DNA of 64,000 nt, taken from assembly GCA_002099365.1 (NCBI GenBank), contig MSED01000001.1, positions 1,860,001-1,924,000 of the forward strand, in the 5' to 3' direction. Positions 29,999-41,885 of the stretch are shown here, one piece after another. This stretch comes from Phialophora verrucosa (Eukaryota; Ascomycota; Eurotiomycetes; Chaetothyriales; Herpotrichiellaceae). Each line of letters begins with the position of its first letter. The stretch's first letter is position 1. Under the pieces are notes generated by a model. The model was not told the origin of the DNA. It saw nothing but the letters and a program-made list of their open reading frames with translations, and made no database searches. Both the position numbers and the translations under genes were made by a program.

Positions 29999-31683
29999 TC
30001 ATATCGGTGGTGCCACGGCTGAACCGCCTTCCGTAGATGTGTCACCCTCTACCGTCTTCTTCCAAGCCTCCGGCAGGCACACACAGACTAGAGGGAAAGC
30101 TTTGATTTCTCCTGATGGGGTCGGCGATTCTTCACGGGCGGCAGAGCCATTGGAGACCCCGCTGTCTCGTTGCACCTTATGCTTGCCGTCGTAGTCTTCC
30201 GCGCGGTCATTGATTCGCACACCCGTGGCCCACCCATCATCCCAGATGCCGACCACCTTCAGCATGTCCCCTCTCTCGAGTTCAAACTCATCTCCGGCGC
30301 GAGGTTGATATGCCCACAGGACAGACACCTTGTCCCCAGGATGAATGTCGTCATTGGAGTAGTAGTCCTTGAAGAACGGTAATTGTTCCGATTGTCCACT
30401 TGCAACACCTTCCGGTGAAGAGAAGTCGCCGGGAGAGGATCCTTGCTGTGAGTCGCTGCCCGGCGAGCCATTAGCTTTCATGACACCAGCAGCGCCCAGA
30501 GCTTTCTCGCGCGACTCTGGACTGTCGCCGTACGGATCCGTGTGCGATGTGTAATTTCGCGGTCCGACCACTGGTCCGACCATCCCGGCCTGATCATCTT
30601 GTAGCGCTGACATGCGAGCGACGCGGCCACCAGGTAGAACTTCATAGCCCCCCTGTTGCGACATGGGTGGATTGTAGGACGCGGACGCGACACCTCTCCT
30701 TTGAGGAGACGGTTGATTGAGAACACTGCCGGCTTTGCTGTTAGTGCGCCTTCGTCGCAGGCATATGAAGCACAGGGCGATCACGGCCAGCAGCAGGAGA
30801 AAGCCCAACACCGATCCGACAACGATCCCTGCTATGGCACCGCCGCTCAGGCCGCCACCTCCCTGATGGTCGGCTGCTGATGTTGAACCTGATGTCGGTG
30901 AGGACGTCGGACTCGTGGTCGAGGAGAAGAGGTTGGAGATGGTGGAGAAGACGGGGAGGGTGACATCCTGACATCGGCCAGTTGCGTTAGAAGTCAAGCA
31001 GCAGGAGTCGGTGCCGTTGAAAGTGCTGTCGCGGCAAAAATTGCAGAGGCCCAGCAAATTGCCGGCAAATCCACAGTCATCGGGTTCGTTCGACTCTCCT
31101 GATATACAGCTGCCACTAATAGAGTTGGCGGGCAAGGCGCAATTGGTGAAGTCGGCTCGAAGCTGGTCCGCATACTGATCGTTGCGACCGGTACACAGAT
31201 TGCTCGAGACGATTTGTTCTTCACTCAGTGCCAGTTCGGCACAAGAGTCGGCGCATAGAGGCTGAGAATCATCCGCGGAGAGCCCACAGGGCTCCTTGGA
31301 ATTTTGGACGATGCCGTTGCAGAGAAAGCTGGTCGTATAACGGGCGTAGTAGCCGGAGGTATTGCCCAGATTGACGTCGTCGCACCCGAAAATATTGATG
31401 TATTTGGTCTGTACATACTCTTGGTTCACGTACTGGGATATCTGTGTATCGAACTCTGCCGTTGAAGTGACATAAGCAAGGAAAGGGCTGGGCAGGTTAG
31501 CTACGGGCACTGGAGCGCCAGGACCAACGCCACTTACTAAAATCCAATCAGGGTAGAATCTGTCGATATAGACGAAGAGTTGAAAGCAGGACACGCCGTC
31601 GACCCGGCGAGTGATATACAGCTCTGCGCATGGACCGTGCCCACAACGACGGCCAATGCGGCCAAAGAATGGAGCTTGGTCAT
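29999..31683 (-). CDS. Signal-peptide, single-span membrane protein with cytoplasmic SH3 domain (544 aa)
   Basis: Exons 31683-31538 and 31487-29999 join across a 50 bp intron (gtaagt...cccag), giving 544 residues. The first exon supplies a signal peptide (MTKLHSLAALAVVVGTVHAQ). The ectodomain (about 20-225) has many cysteines (for example CDDVNL, LCADSCAELA, CNFCRDSTFNGTDSCC), suggesting a disulfide-bonded wall-facing domain. A Ser/Thr-rich stalk and Gly-rich linker lead to one membrane span at about 266-292 (GIVVGSVLGFLLLLAVIALC), stopped by CLRRRR. The cytoplasmic part has Pro/Ser-rich sequence and an SH3 fold at about 440-490 (VSVLWAYQPRAGDEFELERG, then DDGWATGVRI). This orientation is that of a cell-surface sensor or anchor coupling the wall to SH3 ligands, broadly like yeast Fus1 or Sho1-type proteins. 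The exact pathway is unknown. Confidence 0.85.
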
Positions 31684-34252
31684 GCTCTCAGTCCAGGTTG
31701 CCGCCAATCGTCAACCGGGTGGATCGGTCGACTTGAGCTTCCCAACTTCAATATCCAAAATGTGACCGCCTCTTCCAAGCTCAAGCTCATGCTGAACTCA
31801 TCTTCCGCCTCCCAGCCCCGACAGACACTATCACGAGCGCCCTCTGCCACGAGAATCGGGAGCACGACGCACGACGGTGGGCGATTGCTTGGAGAGAGTC
31901 GGGAGCAGGACCGTCGAATCAGGGAGCGCTCTGACACGGTCAAAGCTTTGGGATCGGTGGAGAGGTGGAATAGAAGTTGTTGTATATCCAAAAAGGTCGG
32001 ATGACGCAGAAGAGAAGGGACAGCGAAACGAGCGACTGTTGGTCAGAGGACTGTCAAAAGCTCCGGATAAAGAGTGAGACCCTGCGAGCGGATTGGAGGC
32101 AAAACAAAAGCAAGAGTGAGAAGATGCAGATGCAGAGTGGGTGGAAGAAGCAGAGATCGGACAGGACCTGGCAGAGGACAAAGCGTGATTGGGGAAGAAA
32201 GGGCGAGTGGCTGCGGCAGCGCCAGCACGAGAGCGTCCCTGCCACCTGGATGGCACCTGCAACCGCGACGCAACCACCAACAGCGGCGGTAACTAACGAG
32301 TGGCTTTTGCTTGGACTCTGCTGCGTGTCGGGAGCGATGGCTGACAGCACGCCCATTTTGATCGGCACAAGGAGGATAAGAGCCGGGCTACCTAGCCGCC
32401 ACGGGTAAAGCTCGAGCCTAGGCGACCCTAAAACTCGACCGGGGCCAGCCTTTCACGCCAGCGCACTGCTTAAATCCCGGCTAAGGGAAGCCCGCACAAC
32501 GCGCTTGTCCTGTTCCTCTCTCTTTGCAATTTCGCGGCATTCGCTTGCCCTCGATGGCCCTGTTGCCGGTCTCATGCCTTCCAGTGTCTGCCAGGTTTCC
32601 AGTTCTATCTTTGAAACGCACAATCTTGTCTGTTCGCGAGCACTTCGTTTCATATTCGGCACTGCTCCTTTATGTATTTGTAGTCCTGTGTCCTGTATAG
32701 AAGCTGTAGAGCGTATCGCAATCTTTGAGCGGGAAAGAGGCCTTCACTCACAGCCCCCAGAGACTTCCACTTACCTGCTGGCGCTGTCCTGCTGGCGCCC
32801 ACTTCATGCACATCTGAATCATGATTCATGATACAGCCGAGCATCCGAGACCTTTGCGTGACCCGCGGCAGAGTGGCTTCCCGTTTGAAAATGGTCCAAG
32901 GTCAAGATTCAATGGTGTTTGTGATGCAGTGGGTTCCTCGAGGAGGGAAATTGCGTGGCGTGGCACTTGTCCAGCCCACCCCAGTTGGTGCCAGTCTGGT
33001 TGACCACTGTGTTTCTGGCTTTTGTTCCTGCTGCTTTCGCTTCCCTGCGACTTGTGGATGCAGGTCTCTCCTGGTCGTCAGCCAGTCATCTTTTCTCCGG
33101 CCCTCGTGCCATCGATTTCTCCCCGTCCGCATGTCGACATCTTTTTTTCCGGCATGCTCGCCTTCGCATTTCTTGACATCGGAAGCCCTCGTAGCGTCAC
33201 CGGGCAACCCGTCGATCTCGAGTGTCCGAAAGTCTGAGTGACATGTCCGTCGAGCACCCGTCAAGTGTTTCAGTTGGATGTGCAGCTTGAACTCTGACGC
33301 TTGACCTATTCTGCATCTTGATGTCAAGGTGCAGCAATACGAGAAAGGTTATGCAGGTACATACACTACGACCGACCCGCGTATGCGGACGCTCTGGTTG
33401 CACGCTCCATGCATAAGAGCGAGGGAAAGAGAAGGAGTAACGGCACATCAGAAACAGAAGTCAAGATCCGGTTGCAGAGTGACTGCTTGGTCTTAGATGT
33501 GTTCTCACACCAGTCTCGACCTCAGGGCCTGCAGGAGTGTGATAAGCTGCCGATCGACAACCATGCTTGAACTGCACCGTTTCTCGGACAGATCTACAAG
33601 ACAAAGATCGGCGTTGTCTTTGACTGATTGTCAACGTGAGTCTGCTGCTTGCCACATTTACCGACTAATCCGGTTTCGTGTCTTCGACAAATTCGAGCAC
33701 GATACACTCTCCGTTTAACATTGCATTCAAGTAATGTTCTGTTGCCCGCTCATCTACGAGTTTCCTTGGGGTGATGTTCATTAGGCATCAAAATTCCATC
33801 CCTCGTTAGCCATAAGAACGGTTATCCTCATCCCAGTTTATGCCCAAGTCCTTCGTCGTAGTCGATGACTATCAACGCCATGCTTTTGTTCGCGTGCACA
33901 CTAAACCACCGTACGTGGCAAAGTCTTTGATGCCAAACCAGTCCCAAGTCTCGAAGGACAAGAAAGGAGCATTTGAGGCTCTAATACTAGGATATCGAAT
34001 GATGTCTCAAATTGCCCACGTTGCTCGCGCCCCACCGCCGTATTCCCTCCAATCCAGTATTGTCTGCTGGAAGCCCATAATCGCTTTTCGCGTCTGTCGC
34101 AAAGTCGTTGATTGTTTGTACAGGGGTATTGCATGCTGTGCCGTTTTCATGATATATCGTACTTCGTAAACCAGAGAACCAAACCCACTCTCTCGCTCGC
34201 TCGCTATTTCTCTCTTTGTCGATCCCGCAATCGACCCAAGCAGAAAAGACCA
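31684..34252. other. 2.6 kb intergenic region without supportable gene
   Basis: This is the longest empty stretch of the window. Frames of 100-150 codons exist on both strands but conflict with one another and lack recognisable motifs. A short palindromic stretch, atcatgattcatgat, is at about 32819-32833. The first few hundred bases are the SH3-gene promoter on the minus strand; the last are the 3' end of the PAM2-protein gene, with a CGCT tetramer run near 34193. The rest may be regulatory or a non-coding transcript. Confidence 0.4.
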
Positions 34253-37200
34253 TCAATTCTTCTTGCGCAGCAGCTTCTTCAGCTTCTCGATGCTCTTCTT
34301 GAAAAACCCCTTGGTCTTCCCCCCCATTCTTGAGCCAGCGCTTCCATTGCACACCTGCCTAGATTCTGGAAACTCAAAAAATCGGCCTCCGTTGTGGTTG
34401 GCGCGGGCCATGATCCCATCGCGGGATCGAACAGTGGCGCCAACGTTGGTTGTATCTGCAGTCGCAGGTCGACGCTTCGTCAATTTGCGACTAACGGAGT
34501 TCCAGCTGGCGTGCTGCCAATCTTGTCGAGTTCGCCGGAAGCTCGGCAGCATTGGAGAACATGGTCGGGCTCCGGCATCGTGCTCGAAGTCATCGACCGT
34601 GTCACGCGTGCCGTGAGCTGTCGACGACGAGTACCGGCCCGGCACAGAGACCCCTCGACTGAAAGCCAGCGATGACGTTCGCTCCGGGATTGTAGGATAG
34701 CGGACGCTGTCGAAATCTGGCCATTGGTCGAATGCCGACGGGGGGAAACAGGTTCCGATCTCATATATCGCGGCCATTGATGAAGAGGCAGTGGCGGTTG
34801 TTGCCAAAGACGGTTGGCGAGCTTGATGGAGGCTGTAATGCGCACGGCGGCTTCTGCATGCACCAGCTGTGGATGAGCCAGCCGATGTCGATGGCGTCCA
34901 CAGGCTCGCCTCGCACGAAGATCGTGATTCGATGCCGCCTTCGCTGGTAGATTCTGAGGCAGCATTGTAACGTGTGACGGTACCAAGATGGATATCACGC
35001 AACAGGGTGACGTCGTCATTGATGAGGATGGCATCAACTTCCTCTTCATCACTATCGATCTCTTCAATCACTCGATTGGGAACATAGTCCTCTATGTCAA
35101 ACGTCATGAATGGTGAGCGCACCAGGCCAATAGGTTGACCAGGAGGAGTCATGGTCCACGCGCCGTTTTCGAAGTTGTGCAATCCTGGCAACGCCATGTT
35201 TGGTATCAGAGCGGGAATCGTGAGAGTTGCGATCTTCAGATACTGTGGGAGGAGTCCACGATCCTCTTGCGGGAGCGTCCATACAGCCAGTGCTGATTGA
35301 GGTTCTGGAGTTGCCTTCGCCGTAGGTGCAGGCGACTCGTTATCATCGTTGGTTAGCCCAAGACCGGGAATTCGGACAACGCCTCCGTGAGAAGCCACAA
35401 GACTGGCCGGTGGAAATGTAACGGAGAATCCTGCGAAAGATCCTCCCGCAGCTTGGATCTGGTGGACATTGGAGTGCCCGCAGGAGAGATGAACCAACTC
35501 GCCGTGTTGGAGTTCATACTCATCATCAAGGTCCATATCATCAATGTATGCACTGTCGGATTGTTCCGGTGCTTCTGAAAGAAAAGCCAGATATCCACCA
35601 CCATTTGCAATAGTATTATATATACCGTTACCGTCATCATCAGCGTCTAGCTCTGGAGACGTCGGAGGGGTGCTGGTGCTGATTATCGAGTCCGCGGAAG
35701 AGGCTGACACTCGGCGATGACCATCTGAATCGGCGTCCTCAACGAGGGCAACTGGGTGCGACACCTCGACAGAGCCTTGAACTTCGACAGTAGCGGGGTG
35801 AACTCTGACGGAAGCTTGTACGTTCGCAAGAAGCTCAACTTCGGCGTCGGGCTCGACGTCTGAGGTAAGCTCAGCTCCAACGGGCGTCTCAACAGGAAGT
35901 GCATCGATGGTGCTGGGCACACGAGACGTGGCAACAGTAGCGGAGACCATTGGGATAACAGCTTCGGCTTGACTTGGTGTCAAGGACGCCAGAACCCCAT
36001 CTCCATCAACTTCGTCAGCCCAGTTGCTCGGAGCACGTTGGAATCCAGTGATGGCATCACTCTCACACACCTGACGGTCGAAATCTGACATTAGAACTTC
36101 AGCGACTGATGCTCGACTATCTGCTGGCTGAAAGACGGCATGCTCGTGAGCTAGCTGTTGGGCGGTTGGTATTGTGGCATGTTCGGGCTCGAATTCTTCT
36201 GACCAGTTCCAGGAGAGACATCCAAGGCCATCTTGGAGCTCTTGAGCCCTCAAACGTTGACGCCACAACTCATTTTCGGTTGGTTCCCCTTCGTTATCAT
36301 CATCCTCGTCCTCATCCGCCCACTTCTTGAGAGGAAGAAGACAATTTGCAACGTCATGCGCACGGACCCGAGCCCTGAATTCTTCACATGTTTCGATAAC
36401 GCCGGCCACATGACGACCAAGTCTCCCGACCAAACGCGGAGGCTGATTCGTCGGTCTAGCGATAGCCGGAGTGCGATCTGAAGGTGAGGTGACAGCAACA
36501 TTTGAAGTTGCCGATTGTGGAGCCGGTCCGGCGACAGAACCAGTCGTATTCACTGAGGACTTACTGCTACTGCTCGGAAAGGAAGGAGTCAGCAAGCCAG
36601 TTCTCGGACGAGGCGCAAATGCGAGCTCTTGCGTGGTGTCTTTCTGGTTCCAACAATACATGCCAAGTCGGGATGGAATGCGTCCTTTGGCCAAGCGGCC
36701 TTGATAAGCGGCCTTGCGTGCATCGTCGTCTGATTTCTTCTCTTCGGTGGAAGAGGTTATGATTTCCAACCGTGACGCGAACCCTTCGGTAATTCCATTC
36801 ATGACGATCGACCCTTCAGGCCAAGTGGATGGGTCAAGTGCATCGAGGTCAACAGGGCGTTGTTCGTCGGTAAAGGTGTCCTGGAGCCACCAGCCCAGGG
36901 CAGTATATATGATTTCAGCATGTCCAATGCATGCATCTTCCAAGTCACTTCCTCGAAGAGTATCCAGAATTTCCGGCTTGCCAGAGTAAATAACTGGGTC
37001 CAGCATTTGTGTCGCACACTCCATGACTGTGCTCTTCCAGAGGCCGTCTGGAGTTGTGACGTTGAGACTCTTTGGGTTGGACTTCAGAATTGCGATTGTC
37101 GTCGCTGGGCGGGTGCCGGACTGATGAGGCACAGCGCGGCCAAAGAAATTGACGTGGTGAGCGCATTTGAGTGTTCGCAGCTCCTTCTTGGTGAAATCCT

Positions 37201-38334
37201 TGTAGCGGTTCCAGGGGTCGTAGCCGAATGCTTCCACGATCTGCACCTTTCTGGTTACTGGGTCTTCGTACTCGATCTTCTTGTGCGAATCGTAACGTAC
37301 GAGGACTTGCTGGCACCTCTTCCATTCGTTGTATTCTGGTGTGCAATCCTGATATTCAATCCGAGGGAGGGGAAATCGCTCGAGGTCTCGCAGAGGTATC
37401 AGCGCAGGCGGGATATCGTAGTTGCTGTTGGATGGGGTAGGGAAATAAAAGCCCTGGGCATAGAAGAGTCCAGCAGTCTCCTTTCCGCTCTTCATATCAT
37501 CGACATTGACCTCACCACTTTGGTGGTACGGGATGTGAACCCTGGTCAAATTATCCCACTGGTCTTTATCCAGGCCATCCAACCAGACCTGTCGTTGCAC
37601 CTTTCGCTCGACGTCTATTTTTCGTCGTTGAGCCTGGTCCTCGGCAATTGCCTCTTCCTGTTCTTCTTCAAGACGCTGCTTGAAATGTGCCTCGGGGTCG
37701 AAGTCCTGCTGCGCTTCAAACACCGTAAAGGAGAGCTCAAAGTTGGATTGGCTTGAAGTCCTACCGGTAATTGATGATTCTGAGGGAGGCATAGCAACAA
37801 CCAGACCACGTGGAATATCTGAAAAGAGAACTTCGGTGGCAACGGTTTGCATGTCAGATTTTGGTGGAAATGCAAAGGTGTCACGCAAGTCTTGAGTGGA
37901 GAGTGGCACATACTCTTCTGCGGCGGGATTCAGGGATGAGGACTTATGACTGTTGTCGACCTGGTACACGCTAGGGACAAACTCGGGAGCTTCCGCGTTC
38001 AATATCGTCGTTGTGTATTGTTGAGCAGTACGAGGTATGAAGGGTGTAGCATGAACATCGAAGATCGATTTAGGTTTGTGTGGTGAGGGCAAGCCTGTGC
38101 GGTGAAGAGTAGTGGATTTGGTGTGGTAGGAACTGCCTTGAAGTACGGGACTAGGCAGGTTGTGAGGAGCTGAGTCCAAGTTATGGAACAAAGGTACGGA
38201 GTGGTGTGAAGAGTCAAGATGGGGATGATCTAGGTCCTGTAAACAGTTAGAACATGTCAGTCGTAATGGGTGGTTTCAATGCTTACCACCACAGGGGACT
38301 TCGCGCAGAGGGAAAAGTTGCTCAAGGCAGCCAT
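34253..38334 (-). CDS. PAM2-motif protein with basic amphipathic C-terminus, unknown function (1343 aa)
   Basis: Exon 38334-38287 (16 codons) and exon 38236-34253 join across a 50 bp intron with gtaagc donor and tttacag acceptor, giving 1343 residues. Near the N-terminus are two good matches to PAM2 (LNxxAxEFxP), the peptide that binds the MLLE domain of poly(A)-binding protein: ILNAEAPEFVP at about 94-104 and SLNPAAEEYVP at about 117-127. A weaker third copy, FDVHATPFIPR, is at about 75-85. Residues about 200-520 look folded (WKRCQQVLVRYDSHKK, FGYDPWNRYKDFTKKELRTL, AEIIYTALGWWLQDTFTD) but I do not recognise the fold. The rest is acidic and disordered. The last 20 residues (FFKKSIEKLKKLLRKKN) form a basic amphipathic helix, plausibly membrane-binding. 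It may link mRNA-bound Pab1 to a membrane; that is inference. Confidence 0.85.
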
Positions 38335-39855
38335 CGTATTCCTGGGAAGACGGCTCGGTAGCAACTGTTTGACTGAAGCGCTCTAAGATTGTAGAGCTGT
38401 GGCGGAGTGCTCAACAAGTGTTGCCGAGGGTGGAAGATCTGGTAGATCTGGTATCTTTTTGTTTTCAAAGCGACTGTTCTGATGTAGAAGATACATGAAG
38501 AGGAGGTGTTATAGTTGAAAAGGTTTGAGAGATCAAAAAGGCGAGCGCGCTGAAGCAACACAACAAACAGAAGCAGTCACTTGGGCGCAGAGGTCAAATT
38601 CACCCCAAGGCGTCGCGAGAGGTCGTTGCCAAGGGCTGCGATGTGAAGAAGTGGTCGAGTAGCGAAAGGCAGTGGGAAGAAGTGAGTCACTCGCACCAGC
38701 CTCGTGGATATTAAATCCAGTCCTTTCAGGGTCTCCTCATACCACGATTGTGAAGGTTCAGCTGGGGGACCTGTAGCCTTGCTGGAAGCGCAGCCAAACT
38801 CAAAACATCGCGCCCAACAGGGGCCTAAACCTCGCCTTCTGTTCGCCATGTTCGTCTGTTCCCAGATCTTCCAGACGATGCGGTACAAGCAAGCGTCGTT
38901 GCATTGGAAGTGTGCAAGTCGACATGGAGCCCAGTGGCGTGATGACCATGTAGGAGCCAAGCGTATCTCGAACTTGCTTGCTTGATAGACAGTGCCGATT
39001 GTAACCACATGTTGGGCTCGAAATCGTTCTCCAGTCAGAACAGGGAGACGTCTGGAGATATTGGCTTGTCCAACATCGCAGACTTCGGGCAGATAGGATG
39101 AACGAGCCCCTACCAGGGCTCTTATCCTGAAATAGGAAGTCGACATTCGCTGGTGGACAAATGGGTCTCATCTGTTCGAGATCAACCAGCATCAGGAGGA
39201 CCAAAGCCACGAAAGTGAGAGGGCATATTAGCTCGAACCTCCCTTACCCAGAATGCCTTCATTTAGCATGCAGCCCGAGCCTTTGCAGGCCATCATGAGT
39301 TGAATTCGTGTTTTGATCCTCCATTGTTCGCTGCCAGTTGCAGTTACAGCGCGTCATCTTCGACAAAAGGGCTTCTCTAATATCCGAACATGGACTGATA
39401 GCAAGACACAGTTACTCTAGACACAGTCGAGATAGTGAACCTACAATAGAGACGCTTCAGTCCAAGGAATGTCGTCGGAATGAGGATGGGAAACAAGAGC
39501 CGGTACGAGGAGCAGCAGGTCGATCCCCTCTTACTGGTCCGTGCATGGACAAGCTCCCGCTAGCAACAAATTAGAGTGTCACGTGTTCACGCACATCCTT
39601 GACGAGAGAATGAAGCAACAGTCTCTCAAAGATTTCCTTTGTGAAATCGCTGCAAACATCCGTGAATTGTTATCTCCCGGCTTGGTTGTCGGAGGCCAGC
39701 CCTATCGCTTCTATGATATGGTATCTGCGGAGGTAGAACACCAACACTAGATTGTTGGGACTCGCGTCCGTACCCAAGTTCGATCTTCACCCCAGCTGCA
39801 AGGCCCACCCCTATCATCAGCCATTGTCGAGAGCCTTATCGCTTTTCCTTGGGTA
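38335..39855. other. Intergenic region containing one doubtful gene
   Basis: Apart from the hypothetical reading frame at 38577-39146 listed separately, about 950 bases show no supportable gene. The first 240 bases hold the promoter of the PAM2-protein gene. Confidence 0.4.
38577..39146 (-). CDS. Hypothetical protein (189 aa), doubtful
   Basis: An ATG at 39146 opens 189 codons ending at 38577. Codon third positions lean to C over much of the length (ATC, AAC, TTC, CTC), which favours real coding. The product is rich in Trp, Cys and Arg, with a compact middle segment (LAHFQCNDACLYRIVWKIWE). No known domain is recognised, and overlapping frames in the same region weaken the case. It would share its strand with the PAM2-protein gene and start only 240 bp upstream of that gene's ATG. 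An additional 5' exon is possible. Confidence 0.35.
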   Translation of the reverse strand: MSTSYFRIRALVGARSSYLPEVCDVGQANISRRLPVLTGERFRAQHVVTIGTVYQASKFEIRLAPTWSSRHWAPCRLAHFQCNDACLYRIVWKIWEQTNMANRRRGLGPCWARCFEFGCASSKATGPPAEPSQSWYEETLKGLDLISTRLVRVTHFFPLPFATRPLLHIAALGNDLSRRLGVNLTSAPK

Positions 39856-40367
39856 TCATGCTTGCTCGCAAGAGACCGCCGTGACGTAGTAAGTCTCTGA
39901 GAAACAAGTGCCGAGGTGGGTGTTGGAAGGATCGTCAATTCGCATCGACCAGTCTCCAGTGCAGTCAGGCTGAATCCACATGGTGCAAGCTCCTATATCC
40001 AGACGAGTCAGTGCCAATTCTACAACTTGTCCCATGCGCGACGTATGCAACCATGTCCCAGACAGAGGGTTTGCAAAGGAAGGCAGTGAGACTCACCGAA
40101 CCAGCTTGAGCACTCATTTGTCCAGACGTTCTTCATTGGGGTCGGGAGGGGCATGCAGGTCTTCTTTCGAGGATAGACGAGCTCTTGGTAGCTGACGCCT
40201 TCGCCACAAACGGTCGGGCTAAACTGCCAAATGCAGTTTTCCGTGGCAGTGACGGCGGTAGTGTTGAGTGGCATGGCCGTGGCGATCGCCGCACGGAGAG
40301 TGAGAGTAGGCACAAGGGCAATGGTCAAGAAGCCAAGGCGAAGTGCACTCATGATAGCGACGAGCAT
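39856..40367 (-). CDS. Small secreted eight-cysteine protein (135 aa), effector-like
   Basis: Exons 40367-40097 and 39992-39856 join across a 104 bp intron (gtgagt...atatag) and give 135 residues. A signal peptide (MLVAIMSALRLGFLTIALVP, cleavage near residue 31) leaves about 104 residues with eight cysteines: NCIW, TVCGEG, KTCMP, NECSSW, GACTMW, PDCTGDW, GTCFSE and VSCEQA. An even number of cysteines in a small secreted chain suggests four disulfides. I do not recognise a family. Small secreted cysteine-rich proteins in ascomycetes include effectors, antimicrobial peptides and wall proteins, but no function is assignable. The gene is isolated, with about 1.5 kb of gene-poor sequence on its upstream side and a TATA-like element 265 bp before the ATG, a pattern often seen for conditionally expressed secreted genes. 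Met6 (40352) is an alternative start. Confidence 0.8.
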
Positions 40368-41885
40368 GGTGGAAGACGTTCTGTCTGGTTAGAGGAACCT
40401 TCCTGTTGCGGCGGAAGAGATGGATCAACAAAATCTGCAGTGGCCGATAAGGTAAACGCAACCACAAAAAATCCCCCCAGAGCGAGCTTGAGCATGTTAA
40501 GCTGTCGGACACAAGGTGACAGTCATGTCATCTCCTTCACCGACCAGCAGTGAATCTCAGGAGAGTTAGCCGTCACCATCTGGTGACGCACTATGTTCAC
40601 TCAGTAGCCCCCCAAGGTCCAGGTCAACCAACTTATATGCCTTCGCGGGCATAGTAATGCACAGCGAGGTGCATAGCTGGTCAAGCAAGGCCAGACCCTG
40701 CTACGTAGACTGCTTGGTTCGCTTGATAGAGCATTGTGATAAGAATGTATTTTGGGTAATCTGCGATTGGGACTGTTTCAGAAGGTGACGTCTGACAATC
40801 CGTCGAGTCCTCCGCGCCAACTCGAACCGAGCTGGGCACGGCTGAGAAGAAACCTGAAATCAACATCTTCCACTCAACACTGCTCCGAGTCTCCCGTCCA
40901 GTCGCAGTACATACATACGGAGTACCTTGCATCGCTTGCTCTACCTCTGGGCTACTCGTAGATCCCAAAGATAGTGGCATCCTCGCCTTCCACCACTCGG
41001 AGAACGGCAACGTGCATGAGGCCCATTTCAAACCCACACAAAGTCGTCCGTGTCCTCGAGTCCACACTATACTCTTTCAGTTTCTAGCAACATCAACATG
41101 TATGCCAGTGGAGGCTGATTGTTCTCCAGTCTGCTTTGAGCAAACTTTCGTCACAACAACTACCGGCAGGGTCGCTGCTCTACCTGAGATGGCCGTCGAC
41201 GAGCACGAGCCCTATCGCTATTAGCAATCAAGTAGCAACCACCGCAACCGCCACGTCCCTCATAAAATGGTCCTACAGGTTTGTGGGGGACTTTTCGCGA
41301 CTTACTCTGCTTGGTTTTTGACACTTTACAATATGGTTCCGGCGCTGGATGGAGTTTCAAATAAATGAGCTGCGGGTGACCGACCAACTCACAGGTCAAC
41401 TCTCGCGTGGCGGCCTTAGCATACCTGGGGATGCAGTGAGCTGCATTTGGGTACTCTTACACAAACTCAAGATCTTAGGCCAGTCACTACTGGACGCAGG
41501 TGGGTAACAAAAGTGAGAAGGTATTGCAAGCTGATGTCGAAGAGAGTTGTCCTTTGTCGAGCGGGTGGGTCGCACATATGTCCCTCGATCCGAAATATTG
41601 ATCATCTCGACTCACTGCTCTCTGCTACTGCGTCGCGTATCAAGTGAACAGAAGAACCTGTGTTTGATTGTTGCTTGGCTGTCTTCCTCCTTACCCGATC
41701 CCTTCCCAGCTTCCGCGGCGACACTGCCGTGTCCTTCCCGGGAGTGTGCAAAACGTTGTCGAACCTAGCGAGAAGAGGGTTATATCATCAGCAACAAGCC
41801 GGACGTATGAAGTTCGTCTGCTTCAACCTCCATTGTTTCCAGAAGCAAGCCGAGGTAACCTCGAGGATATCCTAAACTCCGCAAG
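40368..41885. other. Divergent promoter region (secreted protein / receptor)
   Basis: About 1.5 kb between divergent genes. It holds the TATA-like element at 40632 and a TACGGAGTA nonamer at 40916-40924. Several 60-130 codon frames have no ATG or no motif. A short plus-strand frame just before the receptor start (41668-41934) overlaps that start and may act as an upstream ORF. Confidence 0.4.
40632..40641 (-). promoter_or_regulatory. TATA-like element of the small secreted protein gene
   Basis: The minus strand reads GGCATATAAG, 265 bp before the start codon, identical over 10 bases to the element in front of the AA11 gene at 23700-23709. Confidence 0.45.

Noticed and set aside
34860..37756. 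Long plus-strand open frame of about 300 codons (from 36860)
   Set aside because: It lies antisense within the single large exon of the PAM2 protein, whose motifs and codon use are convincing. The plus-strand frame has no domain.
40681..41067. 128-codon minus-strand frame
   Set aside because: Starts with GTG, no ATG near the beginning, no motif; treated as intergenic.
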